A stretch of 64,000 nucleotides of DNA from Dermatemys mawii (GCA_007922305.1 ML677334.1:18278969-18342968); one strand, 5' to 3'. Numbered from the stretch's first letter, positions 23,282-36,688 are shown. Numbers and translations are program-made. The notes: generated by a model not told the origin, from the letters alone.

Positions 23282-26200
23282 TGATATTGGTGTATCACCA
23301 TTTTAGAGAAATAATTCATTAGACTCTTCATGAGCTTCCAGTACTTTCTGTAAGGATTCTTTGCTCCAAAGAGAGACTTATACTTTGGCTTCAGTGCACG
23401 GGTCCAAGGGAGAAAACAGGCAGAAAAAATAAAATGAATTTCTTTCAACTTAAATTTTCTTTCATTCGTAAGGAAAAACCACTGGCTATACTTGTGACTA
23501 CGGTCATCTGAAGGAAACTGTATAACAGGACACAGATGCTTAACTTCCTGAGACAACTAAAGGATTCAAAGTGAGATTTGGAAACAGGATGTTTATATGT
23601 CACAGGTAGCTCTGAAAATGTAAACCACTAACCCCCAGAAGCACCTCCTTAGTTCACAAGGTAGATTCAGTATTTATTTGTGGCAGACAGACTAGGCTCA
23701 GAAAAATCCTATTGTTTATCAGCCATGGACATACCAAAATGCTGGTCCAGACAAAAACTCAGCTTTAATTATTTACTGCTATCCAATTAAGTTGCTGACC
23801 TCATATAAAGGGCTCTTTTTCCACCTGGCCCCAAACAACCTCTAGTCTATTGTATATACATTTTCCTCTTTAAAAAGCAAAAATCAAGCTGGGAGAGGAC
23901 TTGGGGGGCATTTTAAAACTTAATTTAGCAGTTTATTTCTTCATAACTGCCTCTGTTTCTAATTTCTGAATTTCCACCTCCTAGCGGTGACATCATGAGC
24001 AGAGGAAAACAGGCAGTTTACCCATCTTTTTGCCTTCCCACAGTAACAGAAGGAGAAGTAGGGAAAAGTGACAGGGATTAAAAAGAGCTGTTGACTGAAA
24101 CTTGCATTTTAAGCACGATGCCATGTATCCAGTCAAAGCAGGTCTCAGACAAGGTCTCAGACAGGGAGTTAAAATGCCAGTGGCAGCCTCTCTATACTAG
24201 GGAGCTGAACTAATGGTAGCAATGGGGGCGGGGGAACCACTTTAAGTTCCCTCAGTGCACAGTAAAGCCTGAATAGAGCAGATAATGTCCTCCACCTGCA
24301 CATGTGTCTTCCACTGACATAATTGGATACCACATAGAGATCAAAGGCAGGATTCTATCTGCTACATCAGATGAGTCAGACAGAATCAGTTCACCTTCAC
24401 AATATCTTTTATGTAATAAAGTTTGTAACTAATATGGTTCTTCATAAATGAAAGGGTAAATCAATCAAGTTTATTACAACCATCAGAGAAGCGCTGATAT
24501 AACATAATGAACAGGTCTAGCTCAGTCTGTAATTTATTATTAAGTAAATATTAAAAATCCTAGTCATTCCTCTGCCTGGGCCTCCCAATGTCACCTATGT
24601 ACTCCATCTTCTTTAGACTATAAGATGACTGGGGCAGCTGTATTCTGGGTCTTATTGTGTGCCAAGCTTATTCTCATCGCTTAATTCATCGAGTTACTAG
24701 ATTCAGGGGTCTGATTATTGGTGTATGTTTTTCGAGTGTCTCTGCTCTCAACTCATATATAACAGCTATATAGCTTAACAGTAAGAAACATATTTATAAC
24801 TAGCTCTCTTGGTAACACATGAATGTATTATCAGTATTAGTTATGTATTCATAGTGATATACTTACATCAAAATAAACTGAATTAATTTCCAAGAGAATC
24901 TCATCTATATTTCTGTTTCGTTAAGTAACCGAACAATTTTGTTCACTCATAATAAGAAAAGTGTAGTGCAGAAGACACACAAAACTGATGGGTTGACTAC
25001 TCAAACTGCAGTTCATGGAGGCTGCTCTGTTAGAAACTTTTGAAGCTATGAATGCAGTACTTTCCCAGGAAAATGCTTCCAAAGATACCACACTATTTAT
25101 TAATCTTGCATAGCTTTTTATAGCACCCATAATTAGTTAGATCCAAGAGCTACTGGGACACTGGAGGGTACCTGAAGAACTGGCCACGGTACGGCTGGGC
25201 TCATAGGAGCACAAAGGAGAAACACCTTGAGAAAAACACCCTCCCATCTAACTGCAGACTGTGCCTTTTTGGATCCTATCTGTCATTTCATAAAGCATAG
25301 GCTCTGTATGAGGTGCCCAGAGCAATTTTCTTGCTGTTGGATATGGCTTACTGGTAGACAGAACACAAACACTCTTATCCTGCTCTCCAAATTCCTAGCT
25401 GAGGTCTGCTGGGCAGTCAGCCACAAAGGGAATGAAGGGAAAGTAGCGTCAAAATACCAATTTTTAAAAATGGGGGGGGGGGGGAAGTTTGCTAAGGCCC
25501 ATCCAGTCCAAAAGAAAAACCTTCTATAACATCCTGTAGATAAGGCACAGAGTCAATGTGCACAAACAGTGAGCCTGAGCTCCTATATAAGGGGAAATTC
25601 TGGTTCCAGAAGCTTCTAGCACAGCTGCCTCCAGAAGCTGTAATAGGCAAGGACAGCCCATCAATTCTAAGTCTCCTCTGGAATGGTAAAATCTATATGT
25701 GAGAACAAAATTCTGCTCCTACTGAACTCAATGCCAAAACTCTAATTGACTTCTTTGGGAGCAGGCCCTAAATCTGTGTAACATTCATTTCACCAAGGAA
25801 TTAGAAAGCAACTTTTCAGAAAGAAGAAAATTATACAGGAGTCATTATGATGACCAAATGGATAATACTATGCATTGCACAAAGCAGACACTGATATAGG
25901 TGTCCTGTCAGGATTCTTGCTAAGCTGGTAATCTGATCAGCCTTTAGGGGAGGCAAAATACAGGTGAAAAGACTGATAACGAGAGGACTGTCATCTCAGA
26001 GCAAGCAGTGTGACTTCTAGCCATATAAGGAGCACACCAATCACTCCATACCAAATTGGATAGGGTAACTCTCTGTTGCAGCCACTGCCTTAAGTAACAT
26101 TCACCCTTGCTAGGGGTGATGGGACAAGGAAAATCTCACTAAACTGCCAAGGAATTGTATGCCATAAACTGAGAATAAAAAGTTTGCAGGCATTAAAAAC

Positions 26201-26711
26201 AATTGTGTTGTCTCTTATGGAGTCTTGTGAGAAATTCAAAAGGATTGTAAACAGTTGCATGACATTAAGCTGGTGCACCAATGTATGCAACCTTTAAAAG
26301 AAAATCACAAAAATATCAAAATGTTCTAAACCCCACCCCCTAAGGATTTTAGATTCTCTCATTTTCTTTATGCAACCTTCCTAAACTTTTTGTTTGTTTG
26401 TTTTTGGAGTGTGGGGAAGAAAGGGGTCAAGAGAACTGTTAAATTCACAGAGATCTTCAGATACATCTTTTCTTTTACATAATATAAAAATTGTATTAAA
26501 CCACATCACTGGGTATAATAGCTTAGTGGTGTAGCAGAGATGCTCTGTATGAACTTACAGGAGAGCAGGGTTTCATTTTACATTTTTATTCTTTACTTTG
26601 CAGTCTGCCAGGAGTTGCTGTGTAATGCTGTTGAAGCAGAACACTGAGCCACAAGGAGGAGTTCTTATCACTCAACAATGATTATTTATGGCATTTAAGT
26701 AAATTAATAAA

Positions 26712-27526
26712 AACAACAAGGAATCCTTGTGGCACCTTAGAGACTAACAAATTTATTTGTGCATAAGCGTTCGTGGGCTAAAACCCACTTTATCAAATGC
26801 ATGGAGTGGAAAATATAGTAGAGAGGTATAAATACACATCATATGAAAAGATGGGAGTTGCCTTACCAGGTGGGGGATAAGTGCTAATGAGCCAATTCAA
26901 TGAAGTTGGAAGCAGGCTATCCTCAACAGTTGTCAGGAAGAGAGGGAAGTCACTTTTGTAGTGCTAATGAGGCCAATGTAATCAACCTGGCCCATTTCAA
27001 ACAGTTAACAAGAGGGTGTGAGTATCAGCAGGGGGCAATTAGTTTTTGTAGTGTCCAGTTTGATAGTGTTCAGTCTGCAAATTAATTCCAGTTCTGCAGT
27101 TTCTCACTGAAGTCTGTTTTTGAAGTTTTTTGTTGAAGAATTGCCACTTTAAGTCTGTTATTAAGTGTCCAGGGAGATTGAAGCGTTCTACTGGTTTTTG
27201 AATGTTATAATGTTTGATGTCAGATTTATGTCCATTTATTCTTTTGCACAGACTCTCCAGTTTGGCCAATGTACATAGCCACTTCCACCTTAATTGAATT
27301 GGCTCATTAGCACTGACTTCCAACTTAGTAAGGCAACTCCCATCTTTTCATATGCTGTCTATTTATACCTCTCTACTGTACTTTCCACTCCATGCATCTG
27401 ATGAAGTGGGTTTTAGTCCATGAAATCTCTTGTCCAAATAAATTTGTTAGTCTTTAAGGTGCCACAAGGACCCCATGTTGTTTTGCTGATACAGACTAAC
27501 AAGGCTGCCACACTGAAACCTGTCAC
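26712..27526 (-). mobile_element. Penelope-like retroelement remnant with inverted termini
   Basis: The left 170 bases (starting near CTTGTGGCACCTTAGAGACT) reappear inverted at the right end (near AGTCTTTAAGGTGCCACAAG). Between them, on the minus strand, a frame at 27039-27323 includes KPVERFNLPGH and HKSDIKHYNIQKP. This matches the C-terminal part of the GIY-YIG endonuclease found in Penelope-like elements (PLEs). Most of the reverse transcriptase is absent. The 16-base flanks 26696-26711 and 27527-27542 agree at 14 positions and look like a target duplication. Confidence 0.65.
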
Positions 27527-27981
27527 TAAATAAATTAATTAAATGCTGCTCTGAAAGAGACCCATCCAATGTTCTTTGGTTAGATTAGTGACTACAAGGC
27601 AAACCCTTCAATGAGGGGGAGTTTGAAAAAGTGTTTCAGGGGACTGAAGCATAGATGTGGAGGAAACCCCTCAGATGAGAGAACAAAATATTCCCCATAG
27701 CTGATAACCATTGTCTTTCCTCCTTCCATAGTGGGCTGTCAATTTAAATACCAAATTCACTTATCGTCTATTTACGTGCTCCAACACTTCAATCAGAATT
27801 TCAGTTAAAATACAGATGTTTATACTAATTGAAAAGAATCTGAGACCTGGATTAGGCAAAACTGGGATAGCAGATACCAAGTTTGTAAAAGTAGTCTTTC
27901 ACAGTAAAAATTAATATTAGGGCTATTCATTTTGCACTTAGAAGTATTGAGTGTCCTTGGAGTTTCTAAGAAAGACAGGAT

Positions 27982-28158
27982 AGGTGAGATAATATGTTGG
28001 ACTAGCTTCTGTTGGTGCAAGGTACAAGCTTTTGAGCTACACAACTTTCCTCTTCACATCTGAGACATACTGATTTGCTTCCTCAGCCCTGAAGAGGAGC
28101 TCTGTGTAGCTGATATGATTGTACCTTCCATCAACAGAAGCTGGTCCAATAAGAGACG
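27982..28158. repeat. Penelope-like terminal foldback
   Basis: The left arm contains GACTAGCTTCTGTTGGTGCA and GGTACAAGCTTTTGAGCTAC. The right arm contains the inverse, GTACCTTCCATCAACAGAAG and CTGGTCCAATAAGAGA. The arms surround about 25 bases. The same terminal wording occurs at 6850-7023, so this looks like two inverted element ends with the body lost. Confidence 0.5.
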
Positions 28159-28159
28159 G

Positions 28160-28260
28160 TTACTCATCCTCTGCAGTAACTGTGGTTCTTTGAGATGTGT
28201 GTTCCCATGGGTGCTCCACTCTAGATGCGCATGTACTCCATATGCTTCAAATCAGAAGCA
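28160..28260. repeat. Interspersed repeat of unknown class
   Basis: GGTTACTCATCCTCTGCAG, then TTCTTTGAGATGTGTGTTCC, is wording I associate with a high-copy turtle repeat. A diverged relative appears at 51705-51790. It adjoins the foldback directly. Confidence 0.35.
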
Positions 28261-28824
28261 TGGGCTATCATCAGGAAGGGCTAAAGCTAGGAATATAGCC
28301 ATGTTCTCCACTATACTCTGTTCATCTGGAAACTTGCAGGATTACCCAGTCAGTATTTTATGCAGGCAGCTCCACCCTTTCAAGAAACTCTTCGGGGATG
28401 GGGAGTATATTCAGGGCATCTGCAAAAAACAAGACTATGGCAACATGACAACTGCTATGGTATGGTGGAGCTACAAGAAAGTCTGGAATCAATGTGGAAG
28501 TATTTAGCTTCTGTGCAGATAAATTAACCTTAGAGGCATTCTCAGAACGATACTTCACCTGGGACATCCAAAGTTTTGAGGACATGAACATCCTTCTCAC
28601 ACCTGCTGGGAAGACCCTGATATGATGATTGGAAGGAAACTCTGCAAGTGTGATTTTACTTATGAGATAAGGCCTTCCACAACCATTACCACATACTCCC
28701 CCAACCACCCCTTTTTCTTGAAATGTACAAGGTACTCTGGGGCAAATTCTGCCTTTGTTTTCTTGCTTACAAACCGTACTGCACCATAACTTCAATGCAG
28801 TTTAAATCTGATGGATGTGAGGTT

Positions 28825-29309
28825 TGTTAAGAAAATGATTGTTAGGAAAATGTAACTTAGAATGTTGTAGTATGATTTTAAAATGACCTTAGACTTATAA
28901 TCTCACTCCCTGTATATGTACTGTTGACCCCTAGTTTAACATGCATTTTAAACTTGCATTCACCCTGTCACAGATGTGCAGGCATCATAGTGTCTAAGTA
29001 CCCCTAAGTGTTTTGAACCTCCTGTTTACCAGACATGTAAATGAAATAGATTAAGACCAACAATGGATGCAATAGCCATTAAGTGTTCCCACCTGTGTAA
29101 GTGGATTGAAAGTCCCCCTCCCTTATCAACACAGGGGTATAAAATATCCTCACACATGTATTGAGGTGAGCCAGTTGTTTGGGTGATAACCCCTTCTGAC
29201 TCCTTATTGCTTGCAATAAATCTTGTTTTTCCAGAAGTCTACTGAGTTATGCCTGTCCTTTGAGGTGTATTGGACTGAACTCCAAAGGAAATAAGCAGTT
29301 TTTGCAACA
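28825..29309 (+). mobile_element. Solo LTR of an endogenous retrovirus-like element
   Basis: The 485-bp segment starts TGTTAAG and ends GCAACA (TGTT/AACA inverted ends). It is bordered by identical GGTT tetramers at 28821-28824 and 29310-29313. A TATA box (GTATAAAATA, 29138-29147) is followed by a polyadenylation signal (AATAAA, 29215-29220), the order expected of U3, R and U5. A 4-bp duplication fits class I (gammaretrovirus-like) integrations. No internal genes are present, so it arose by recombination between two LTRs. Confidence 0.75.
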
Positions 29310-29390
29310 GGTTCAAAGATTGCCCTTTCCACAGAAAATTTGTACAACAAAACAAAAAGTATTTTCTTTTAACGTAATTTATTTACATAC

Positions 29391-29507
29391 CTTTTAAAAA
29401 GTCATCTTCGAAGAACTGTGATGAGACTTTCTGTGGATAATTTACCCCAGCTCCCCAAGCAATCAATGGTGTTAAAGTCTCTGAAGAATGACCAGCCCCA
29501 TGAGAGC
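29391..29507 (-). CDS. PIGN: PIGN coding exon 7, metal-binding histidine
   Basis: One hundred and seventeen bases between a CCGTAG acceptor and GTATGT donor. Two bases complete a Gly codon, and the exon ends with one base of the next Glu codon. The peptide runs from [20 protein letters not shown] to EDDFLK. The histidine in GAGH is a conserved zinc ligand of the alkaline-phosphatase fold. The segment 'ETLTPLxxWGAG' is a signature of GPI ethanolamine phosphate transferases. Confidence 0.97.
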
Positions 29508-31409
29508 CTACGGATATGACAAACCAAAAGCACAACGACTTGATAAAAAAAGGTAAATAGTGCTCTCACAAAGCCAAGTTTAAATTTCTGCCTAGAAAAA
29601 ATATCCTGTCTATATTCTTCAGACAAGCTCCACTAACATCACGTTATTTTACTGCAATGACAAGAGACATTTCAGAAACCTTTCTTTTAAAATTTCCACT
29701 AATGTAGTGCTATTTGAGAATCACAAAGCAATTCCCAAACATTGGCTAACTTCAGCTTCACTACATCCTCTGAAATAGATATTTTTCCTCATTTTAAACT
29801 ATATTGAAACCATGGCACAAGGAAATTCCGGTCAAAAATTTCAAATTTGAGTGCCCAAAGTTAAGCACTTAGGCTCTAAACCTTTGAAAACATAAACATG
29901 TGCCTAATTTGCATGTGGCATTGAAACCAAAGGGATTACTCAGGTGTGTAAAGCTAAACATGTTTATAAATTTGGGTAAGTTTGGGATGTTAGGTGCCTA
30001 AATAAGTGACTTGACTTTCAAAGGTACAAAGTATCTGCAGCCTCCACTGCCCTTTTCCAGTGGTAAAAGGCGCCTACTGAACAAGCTGGGGAACCGTAGG
30101 TGTCTTATCCTGTTCCCAGTATACCTTACAAAACACATTCTACAAGCTGTGTGTGTGCGCGCACATATGCGTGTGAACGACAAGGGTATGAAAGAATATC
30201 AAATGTAATTATGTTATTAAAATACATAATTAGAGTTGAAGTTGCGTGTGCAACAACTGGTAGGGTACAAACGAAAGGTTAAAGTTTGCTAACTCTGCTT
30301 TCTCTTAAGCCGTTCTGAGCCTCAAAACCTAGAGATTTGGGAAGGATTTGTGCATTTAAGCCCCTACACATAAAGTTCTTCCGCTTCCCTCTGTTTTGAT
30401 GATTGGACCAGAGCCAATCAGTGAAACTATTAATCCAAGAAGGAGAGCAGCTTGGGCACAAAGGAAACTAGCTCTGAGAGAGAGGGGCAGAAGGGCAGGG
30501 AAGAATAGATGTTGCTTATCTGTATGGGCTCACTAAGGGAGATCTTCTCCCCTACCTGAACTTATTTAGATTTTTTTTCTCATAGAGCAGGTCTTGGTAG
30601 AGAACAGACTGGGAGAGGCTCTAAAACTCTTCTGTCTGCTGTTGTCCCCAATGAACCACAAACTAGCAAACTGTTTTCTAGCAGAGTAAGAGAATTGACT
30701 CATAAAGGAAGCATGATTATCCAGCAGAGAAGTCAGGTTGGCGTCAGGTGCTAAGAATACCCTGGGTGTATCCCAAATCCATTGTTCAGCAAAGCAGAAG
30801 GCTGCTAAGCAGCTGGCTGTGGAAGTAGGTGACCTAACACATCCCTGTGGAGTGGTAACCACTCTGGGAAGCTTTCGATGCAAGGAAAATCTGCCCCAAC
30901 AACTACATTCCCTTCCAGTGCAAGACTTCTTTTCTTTCTGAGTTTACAAGCAGGAGCTTTTGGAAGTTGCTGCAGCAGCTGCTCAGTTTCTACAACTGCT
31001 ATAAGGTCTCTGGATGTACCACTAGGGTTTGGAAGCCCCCAGACCCACACACTGAAGGATTTCCCAGAAGACATTCTCCCTCCCAGACAAAAGCCTAGAC
31101 AAAGGGAAAAGGAAAATATTCTCAGTGGAAAAACTAAAGAAAAATATTTTCAGGGGAAAGCATACCTTGAAAAATCCCTCACGCTAACAGCAGAAGAGGC
31201 AACATTTTCTCTTCTCTACAAAGTAGAGAGACTGGGAAAGGAGCAGATGGGGAATTTTCAGTTTCAAAAAGGGAGCTCTGCCTCTGTTCATCAAGCATGA
31301 GTTAGGATCTCTCTCCAGTGTAGTGAATCCATCACAAGAGAAAATTTTGGGGTGCATTTTTTTGCGTTTTAAACTGATCCCGAGTGTGTGCCACTGCCTT
31401 ACTGAGTAG

Positions 31410-31590
31410 CCACATGACATTCATGCTCATTATTCCTCTCCTCTCACCCAACTCTTTGCCCCTTATGTGTGTGTCTCTGACCATCATTCCTTGTGTCATC
31501 TCAGAATTAGATCATAAGCTCTTTGTGGAAGAACTGTGTCTTTACTTGTTTTTGTCAGGTGCCTAACAAATTTTAAATGGAATCAAAATA
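31410..31590 (+). repeat. LINE 3'-end fragment
   Basis: TTAGATCATAAGCTCTTTGT, then GTTTTTGTCAGGTGCCTAAC and an AATAAATAATA tail, follow the pattern of old non-LTR retrotransposon 3' ends, as at 2290-2815. Confidence 0.45.
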
Positions 31591-31804
31591 AATAATAGCA
31601 CAAATGTTAGAACTACAGCTCTAATAAAAGCACTGATCTACAGCTGTTAGACTTCTGGCTATGGTCCAGATATGCATTTTTTGGGCTTGATCCTGGAATC
31701 ACTAAAGTCAATTGTAAAGCTCCCACTCACTTTAAGATATAGGATCAGGCTTTTTATAAAACGGGGCAGGAGGAATCTCTCAAAAATTCAAAGGACACCC
31801 CAAT

Positions 31805-32450
31805 TTTATAGAATCACAAAAATGTTGGGGTGGAAGAGACTTTGAGAGGTCATCTAGGGCTAAGGCAGGACCAAATGTATCTAGATCATTCTCAACATGT
31901 ATTTGTCCGGCCTATTCTTAAAAACCTCTGAGAATGAGGATTCCATAACTCCCTTGGCAACCTATTCCAGTGTTTCACTATCCTTATAGTTAGGGAGTTT
32001 TCTTCTAATATCTAACCTAAATCTCACTTGCTCCATATTAAGCCGATTACTTCTGGTCCTACCTTCACGGAACACAAAGAACAATTAATCACCATGCTTT
32101 GTATAAACAGCCTTTAACATATCAGAAGACTTATCAAGTCCCTCCCAACCCCCCACAGACACACACACTCAGTCTTCTTTTATCAAAGCTGAATATGTTC
32201 AGGGTTTTTTTTAACCTTTCCTTGCAGGTCAGGTTCTCTCAACCTTTATCATTTTTGTTGCTCTCCTTTGGACTTCCTCCAGTTTGTCCACATCTTTTTT
32301 AAAGCATGGCATCCGAAGTTGGACACAACACTCCAAATGAAGCTTCAATAGTGCTGAGTATAGCAGGACAATTACTTCTCATGTTGCATATAAAACACTC
32401 CTTTTAATACACTCCAGAAAAAGATTAGCATTTTTTGCAACTGCACCACA
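31805..32450 (-). mobile_element. CR1 LINE fragment, reverse orientation
   Basis: The plus strand begins at TAGAATCACAAAAATG and GGAAGAGACTTTGAGAGGTC, the inverse of the CR1 3' tail. It continues with wording inverse to the reverse-transcriptase C-terminal region: CCTTTGGACTTCCTCCAGTT and AAGTTGGACACAACACTCC. It is 5'-truncated and diverged, with no intact frame. Confidence 0.7.
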
Positions 32451-34335
32451 AAGTTGTCACATTTCAAGTTTCTTCCTCTCCTAATTTCAAAGCCTTGTGT
32501 AGTGATCAATAACCTCCAAGCTAAAGAGAGCTAAAAACAGCTTCCTGCAGAATCTCAAATATTTTTCCAGGATTCCAGATGCACTTTCCACAAAGCTAGT
32601 TAATTTTCAGCTTGTGAAACAAAAATTAAAAAATTATGCATTAATGAAAAAACTAAGTCAGGCTTAGGAAGATGATAGTCACACCGAAAGTCTTTTTATT
32701 GTGGTGAATGCTGCCTTTAAGAACAAAGAGGAAAAAGGTAATCTAAAATTCAGTGTTCCAATATAAATGTCAGCTAGCTCAACAATAAAATGTATTATTC
32801 AAACAGACCTTTGTTTTGCATATGAGCAAATGATAACTGGACTGATTGCTTTCAAAGATAAGTATAAATAAACTCTTATCCTCTCTGATGGATTATTAGG
32901 AGTAAACAAATCCTGTTATTCCATCTCTGATCAGTTTGTAGTTTTATGTAAAAGGCAATAAGCAAACTCTGTATTTTACTCCCGAACTGTACCAGATGCA
33001 TCAGTGATTCAAAATACCTGATGCTAATAATTATAAATATACTGCTATTCAAAACAAATAGCGTCCACGGATGCTGGGCAGGAAAGTCTCCATGGCTTAT
33101 CATCTACTAGAACAGAATCTTCCTTCAAGAGGATTAACCTGAGCTCAGAATTACAGAATGCTAATGGTAAATCACTTATTCCAATTGGACCTACGAAAAA
33201 ATGACTCAGTGAATGCTCAAGTAAACCCACATTCTGCATCCCCAACACAGCTAAGTAGTAACATAGAAAACTGCGAGATTGGTTCAAATTGCAGGGGTTT
33301 TTTTGTATGAAGAAAAATATTTGCCAAATAGTGCCAGCTTGATACACAAACCTCACTTGTGATATCTGGCAACACAACTGAAACATAGTACTCAACTTGA
33401 TTTCATCTCTGAAACCAGATGTTTCTTTGCTTGAATGAGGCTACTCACAGCAAGAAAAAACCTTAGAGGAGACATTGAGCATACCCTCTCTTTACCCTTT
33501 TTAGTTTACACTCCTCCTCAGAAGGGGCTATTAGATGATACAGATGCTTTGTGGGAGACAGATTCTTCGAGGGGAAAAAGACTGCAACTTTCCCATGAAG
33601 TCTGATCGTCACCATAGTGGTACATTTGATCCAGGTCCATCAAAAAGGAAGATTAAGTTTCTCTGAATCTCAGAGGTCTTACGCTACAGCACAACTGCTG
33701 CCAAGGCCTCAGACTAGTAACATGTACCTCTTTTTTGGTAGCTGACATGATTATTTTACGGTAATTTATTTCACTAGGGGAGGAAGTCATTTTATCAATT
33801 TTTTAGAGAGCATATAGTCAAGCTTTTTCACATATTAGATGAACATGCCCTTTCGTGTAACTGATAACATAATTAATAGGACTTTCACCACACAAAATAT
33901 TTTAAGTAGAAAATGTGAAGTGATCAAAGGACATATGCATTAAGACAGCTTTTTGTATGCAACTGGAAACTAAGACTAGGTTTGTCCCCTTGTGTTTTTA
34001 TGGGGGTTCAGATAGTCTCAACATAGCTTTAATTAGTTGCACAGGACAGTTTTTGACCTTCACAAAAAGGATGGAGACTCATTTAAATGGAAACTCTACT
34101 AAACTAAACTCTCTCTCTCCCCATCAATCCTGAACTCCAGCACTCTAGAATCTTCTCCTCAGTCAAAGTTAAGGTGAGTCATTTGTCCCATACAAAATCA
34201 AGCACCTGGCACAGTGGAGGCAGCAGAGCTTTCATGGTGAGTGAAGCCCTCAAGTCTGTTCATATTCTCATATACTAAGAAATTTGCCAGTAACCTCAAC
34301 TACTAAAGTAACTTTAGAGATTTAAAAAGCATCAC

Positions 34336-34466
34336 CCCAATCTGTCATTCCATGGTCAGAAGTTAAGATAAAGGCAGTTTTTCCATCATTTCCATAAAAA
34401 TCCTCAAGCACTGAAACAATGTTGTTTATGCCTTCGTCAACTTTTCTTATATTGTCCTTGTATTCC
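34336..34466 (-). CDS. PIGN: PIGN coding exon 6, SDHG metal site
   Basis: One hundred and thirty-one bases. The first base completes the Arg codon split from exon 5 and the last is the first base of a Gly codon. The acceptor is GTCATAG; the donor GTGATG is weak but keeps GT. The peptide runs from [13 protein letters not shown] to [10 protein letters not shown]. In the alkaline-phosphatase superfamily the SDHG Asp and His bind a catalytic zinc. Exon junctions on both sides keep the frame. Confidence 0.97.
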
Positions 34467-35610
34467 CTATGACAAGGAAAGAAAAATGTATTATTTGATT
34501 TACTGTGACCTTTGAATTACAGATGGCAGAATACATTGTATATGGTAGATTACTCATTGTCATTAGGGCAAGCCTCTTGATTAGGAAGCCAACTTCATGA
34601 TTTACATGGCCTCAAGCTGTCATAGGGAATCTAGGTGTGTCTCTCGCTTCCTCTAGATCTGATACCAGTGGGAGGGAAAAAAGATGAGCTGACCTGATGC
34701 AGTATGGTGTGGAGTGTTCTTGTACAGTTTGTGTCTATTTAAGGTCAAACCAGTCTTTGATAGATTGAACTGGAATTTAGTAATCTGCAGTACCTAAGTA
34801 GATGGGTAAGAGTGACGGTTCTCAGGTGCCCAGGACTGATAGTCAGTTTGTTATCCCCTACCTAAAGCAAGAGATAGCCTTGCCCAATGGCTGGATGTTA
34901 GCTCTCTAACACCAGCTTGTCAGTCATTCAAGCACTCACCTCTGGCTTATGCCAGCCCTGTCTTCACCTTGCATGTGAACAACAGGTGCATCCCAGTCCC
35001 TGACTCCCTTTGAAGGGCTCTCATGTGATATCCAGCCCGACACTGGCTACTCTCAGAAATCTCAGATCCTTCGCCCCCAAAGGAGCAGTGTATCCCAATT
35101 TACTGGTTTTAACTTAAACTGCCACTTCCGTAAATCACACAGCACTTAAACAAAATTATAATTATTTAAGAAAGAATAGAGAGTCAACTATAAACAAGGA
35201 GGAGTGGTTGAAACAAATGGTTACAATACAAAACCATAAAATGCAAACCTGGGTCTACATTTATTAACAGTTACCTATCCTATCTAATAAAGCAGGTTAT
35301 TCCCCGCAAGTTCAGTCTGTTGCAGAGCCAGCTGGCTTCATGGAAACTAGGATCCAAATGTTCATGAAAACACCCCTATGCCACGAGATGTTTCCTCAGT
35401 GAATGGATACAGAGTGCCTCTCCCGACTCTGTCTTATGCTGAAACAGGCTCTCTCTCTATGCATAGACAGGGCAATCCTTTGTTTGTTGTAGGGTTCCCG
35501 TTTTTTTTTGTTGTTGTTTTTTTTTACCTCCATGTGATTTTGATTGTTTGAAGTTGTCTCTGACAGTTTTCTACTGATGGCCTTGGGATGGAGCAAGGCT
35601 AGATAACTGA

Positions 35611-35643
35611 GCATTGCATTGCATTGCATTACATTACATTACC
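35611..35643. repeat. CATTG/CATTA pentamer repeat
   Basis: GCATTGCATTGCATTGCATT is followed by ACATTACATTACC, about six pentamer units of a CATTR microsatellite. Confidence 0.85.
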
Positions 35644-36688
35644 GGCTAACCAGGGAGAGGTAACAATTCCTTCCTGCTTGAATGGGCCATCACTTAGACA
35701 TACTATGCCCTGATGACTAACTTTAGATCCAAGATTATAAAGTGCGCTTTCAGTACAGTTACATTATTCCTTATGCATTTCTGTGTTTGCCTTGTGAAGT
35801 ATCAGTTAAAAAGCTCATAATCTGCTGAACATTATTGTCCCTGTAAAATGTGTGTATCAACACTGTACGTAAAGTTATATGATTTTACTGTATAATGTTA
35901 CAGTTAGATGCTCCAGAAAATCAGGCCCAAACCAGTTTTCAAAGACAAAGACACACTGGCACCCTAGACAGGTGTTAATGAACCATCACCTGCTCAAATA
36001 GCCATTCTCTGGAAGACAGATGGTATGAACAAGAAATGTACATTTCATCGCAAGGATGATTCAAACTTTACATCCACAAGAGACTGTTTGTCACCAGGAC
36101 TCAGCAAAGTGTTTCTAGCACAAGTAATAGAATTATAAAAAGGGGAGATAAATGCTTGATCTCATTCTCCTCCTTCATCTCTGCTCATGACATCAATGAC
36201 TCTAAGAACTGAATTTGAGAGGGGAGAGGGGGAAGTCCTGGCTGGGAGGTTTTTCAGCCAGTACAAACTGCTGTAAGCTTATGGTGAGAAAAACCTTTTG
36301 CTTTTAAGTTCGCTTAGCTTGTAAAAGTTAGGCATTTAGCTTGCATTTTATTTTTTATTTCTTTTGTAATCAATCCTGGACCTTCATGCCTCATTACTTG
36401 TAGTCACTTGAAATTTCTCTTTTTTTTCTGTAGTTAATAAACTTATTTCACTGTTTTGATTAAAGTGGATGGGAAACTATTTGGGATAACAAGGCTGATG
36501 CATATAATTTTCCTCTGATGAAATGACAGACTTTATATCAGCTTGCAATGTTCAGCAATACAAGATGTACATTTTTAGGGGAAACCTGGGACTAGAGAAT
36601 CTGCTGGTGTTCTTCTGCAGTGTAATTCATAACTGACTAGCTAGTAGCACTCAATACTGTGCAGCTGGAAGCAAATTTCGTGCAGGAC

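Larger units (their letters stand above)
22896..29390 (-). other. PIGN: PIGN intron 7
   Basis: About 6.5 kb. It holds a hAT MITE (22950-23281), a Penelope-like remnant (26712-27526), a foldback of the same type (27982-28158) and a solo LTR (28825-29309). A G run lies at about 25472-25484. The stretch 23282-26695 holds nothing recognised apart from short old-repeat wording near 24600-24680 and 25711-25775. Confidence 0.9.
29508..34335 (-). other. PIGN: PIGN intron 6
   Basis: About 4.8 kb. It holds LINE 3' debris (31410-31590), palindromic old-repeat wording near 31680-31765 and a reverse-oriented CR1 fragment (31805-32450). Stretches 29850-31400 and 32451-34335 hold short repeat-like wording at most and no gene. 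Confidence 0.9.
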
